Positions 12,368 to 12,415 of a DNA stretch of 12,415 nucleotides are shown in pieces. Numbering within the stretch: position 1 is the stretch's first letter; the number at the start of each line of letters is the position of its first letter. The notes under the pieces are model-generated. The model saw only the letters and a program-made list of their open reading frames with translations. It was not told where the DNA came from and searched no databases. The stretch is from the NCBI GenBank assembly GCA_964604905.1, contig CAZSCC010000220.1, positions 1 through 12,415 of the forward strand, written 5' to 3'. A program made the translations under genes and the position numbers. Origin of the DNA: JACQFK01 sp964604905 (GTDB taxonomy: Bacteria > Planctomycetota > MHYJ01 > JACPRB01).

Positions 12368-12415
12368 ACCGCACCCTCGGATCGATGAACGCGTACAGGA
12401 GGGGCTCGACTTCGT
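12354..12415 (-). CDS. DppB/OppB-type ABC permease, C-terminal end (runs off right edge)
   Basis: Nineteen codons are visible, ending EVEPLLYAFIDPRVRYGSA followed by TAA. The block LLYAFIDPRVRYG is the conserved C-terminus of DppB/OppB permeases, which pair with DppC in the membrane channel. The reading frame overlaps the DppC start by 14 nt, indicating a single coupled operon on the minus strand that continues past the window. Confidence 0.82.
   Translation of the reverse strand, partial: EVEPLLYAFIDPRVRYGSA

Noticed and set aside
1..12415. CRISPR array, tRNA, rRNA, integrase or insertion sequence
   Set aside because: No regularly spaced direct repeats, no tRNA-like cloverleaf with CCA region and no transposase or integrase motifs were seen on either strand.

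Overview
This is a GC-rich bacterial chromosomal segment of about 12.4 kb, densely packed with genes, with very short intergenic gaps and no stretch over 300 bases without a gene. Two lipoprotein signal peptides and a MotA/MotB-type stator indicate an envelope bearing bacterial lipoproteins. The phylum is not certain. CxCG...CPxCG zinc ribbons like those at 2783-3436 are familiar from Planctomycetota and related high-GC lineages, but this is only a weak hint. I see no phage, IS, CRISPR, tRNA or rRNA genes.

Layout. (1) 1-76, minus: the first codons of a lipoprotein running off the left edge, divergent from the next gene. (2) 131-2714, plus: an M3 oligoendopeptidase whose stop overlaps the start of a LOG/TIGR00730 nucleotide-binding protein. 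(3) 2783-3436, plus: a cytoplasmic protein with three evenly built zinc ribbons, behind its own TATAAT element. (4) 3555-8365, plus: a tight four-gene operon of an 859-residue cysteine-rich lipoprotein, a MotA-like channel subunit and two different MotB-like subunits. The two MotB proteins share an identical 30-residue membrane segment but have unrelated-looking linkers and degenerate OmpA-type C-terminal domains. This is the most unusual part of the window. (5) 8362-9630, minus: a PurD-like ATP-grasp enzyme, tail-to-tail with the operon through a shared CTAG. (6) 9658-11494, plus: an ornithine cyclodeaminase/mu-crystallin family dehydrogenase, a MESH1-like HD hydrolase and an EVE-domain protein, with very short gaps or overlaps. 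(7) 11516-12415, minus: a DppC-type ABC permease and the C-terminal end of its DppB partner. A perfect 20-bp inverted repeat between blocks 6 and 7 supplies the stop codon and probably the terminator for both converging genes.

Functionally, most of the window is ordinary metabolism and housekeeping: peptide hydrolysis, peptide import, and nucleotide or amino-acid enzymes. The exception is the 3555-8365 operon. I infer that it encodes a proton- or sodium-driven membrane machine of the MotAB/TolQR/ExbBD class, built with two B subunits and a dedicated exported lipoprotein. No flagellar genes are in view, so its output is unknown. Several -10-like hexamers lie only 8-12 nt before start codons, suggesting leaderless or near-leaderless transcripts, and one 27-bp divergent gap has a symmetric AT element that could serve both directions.
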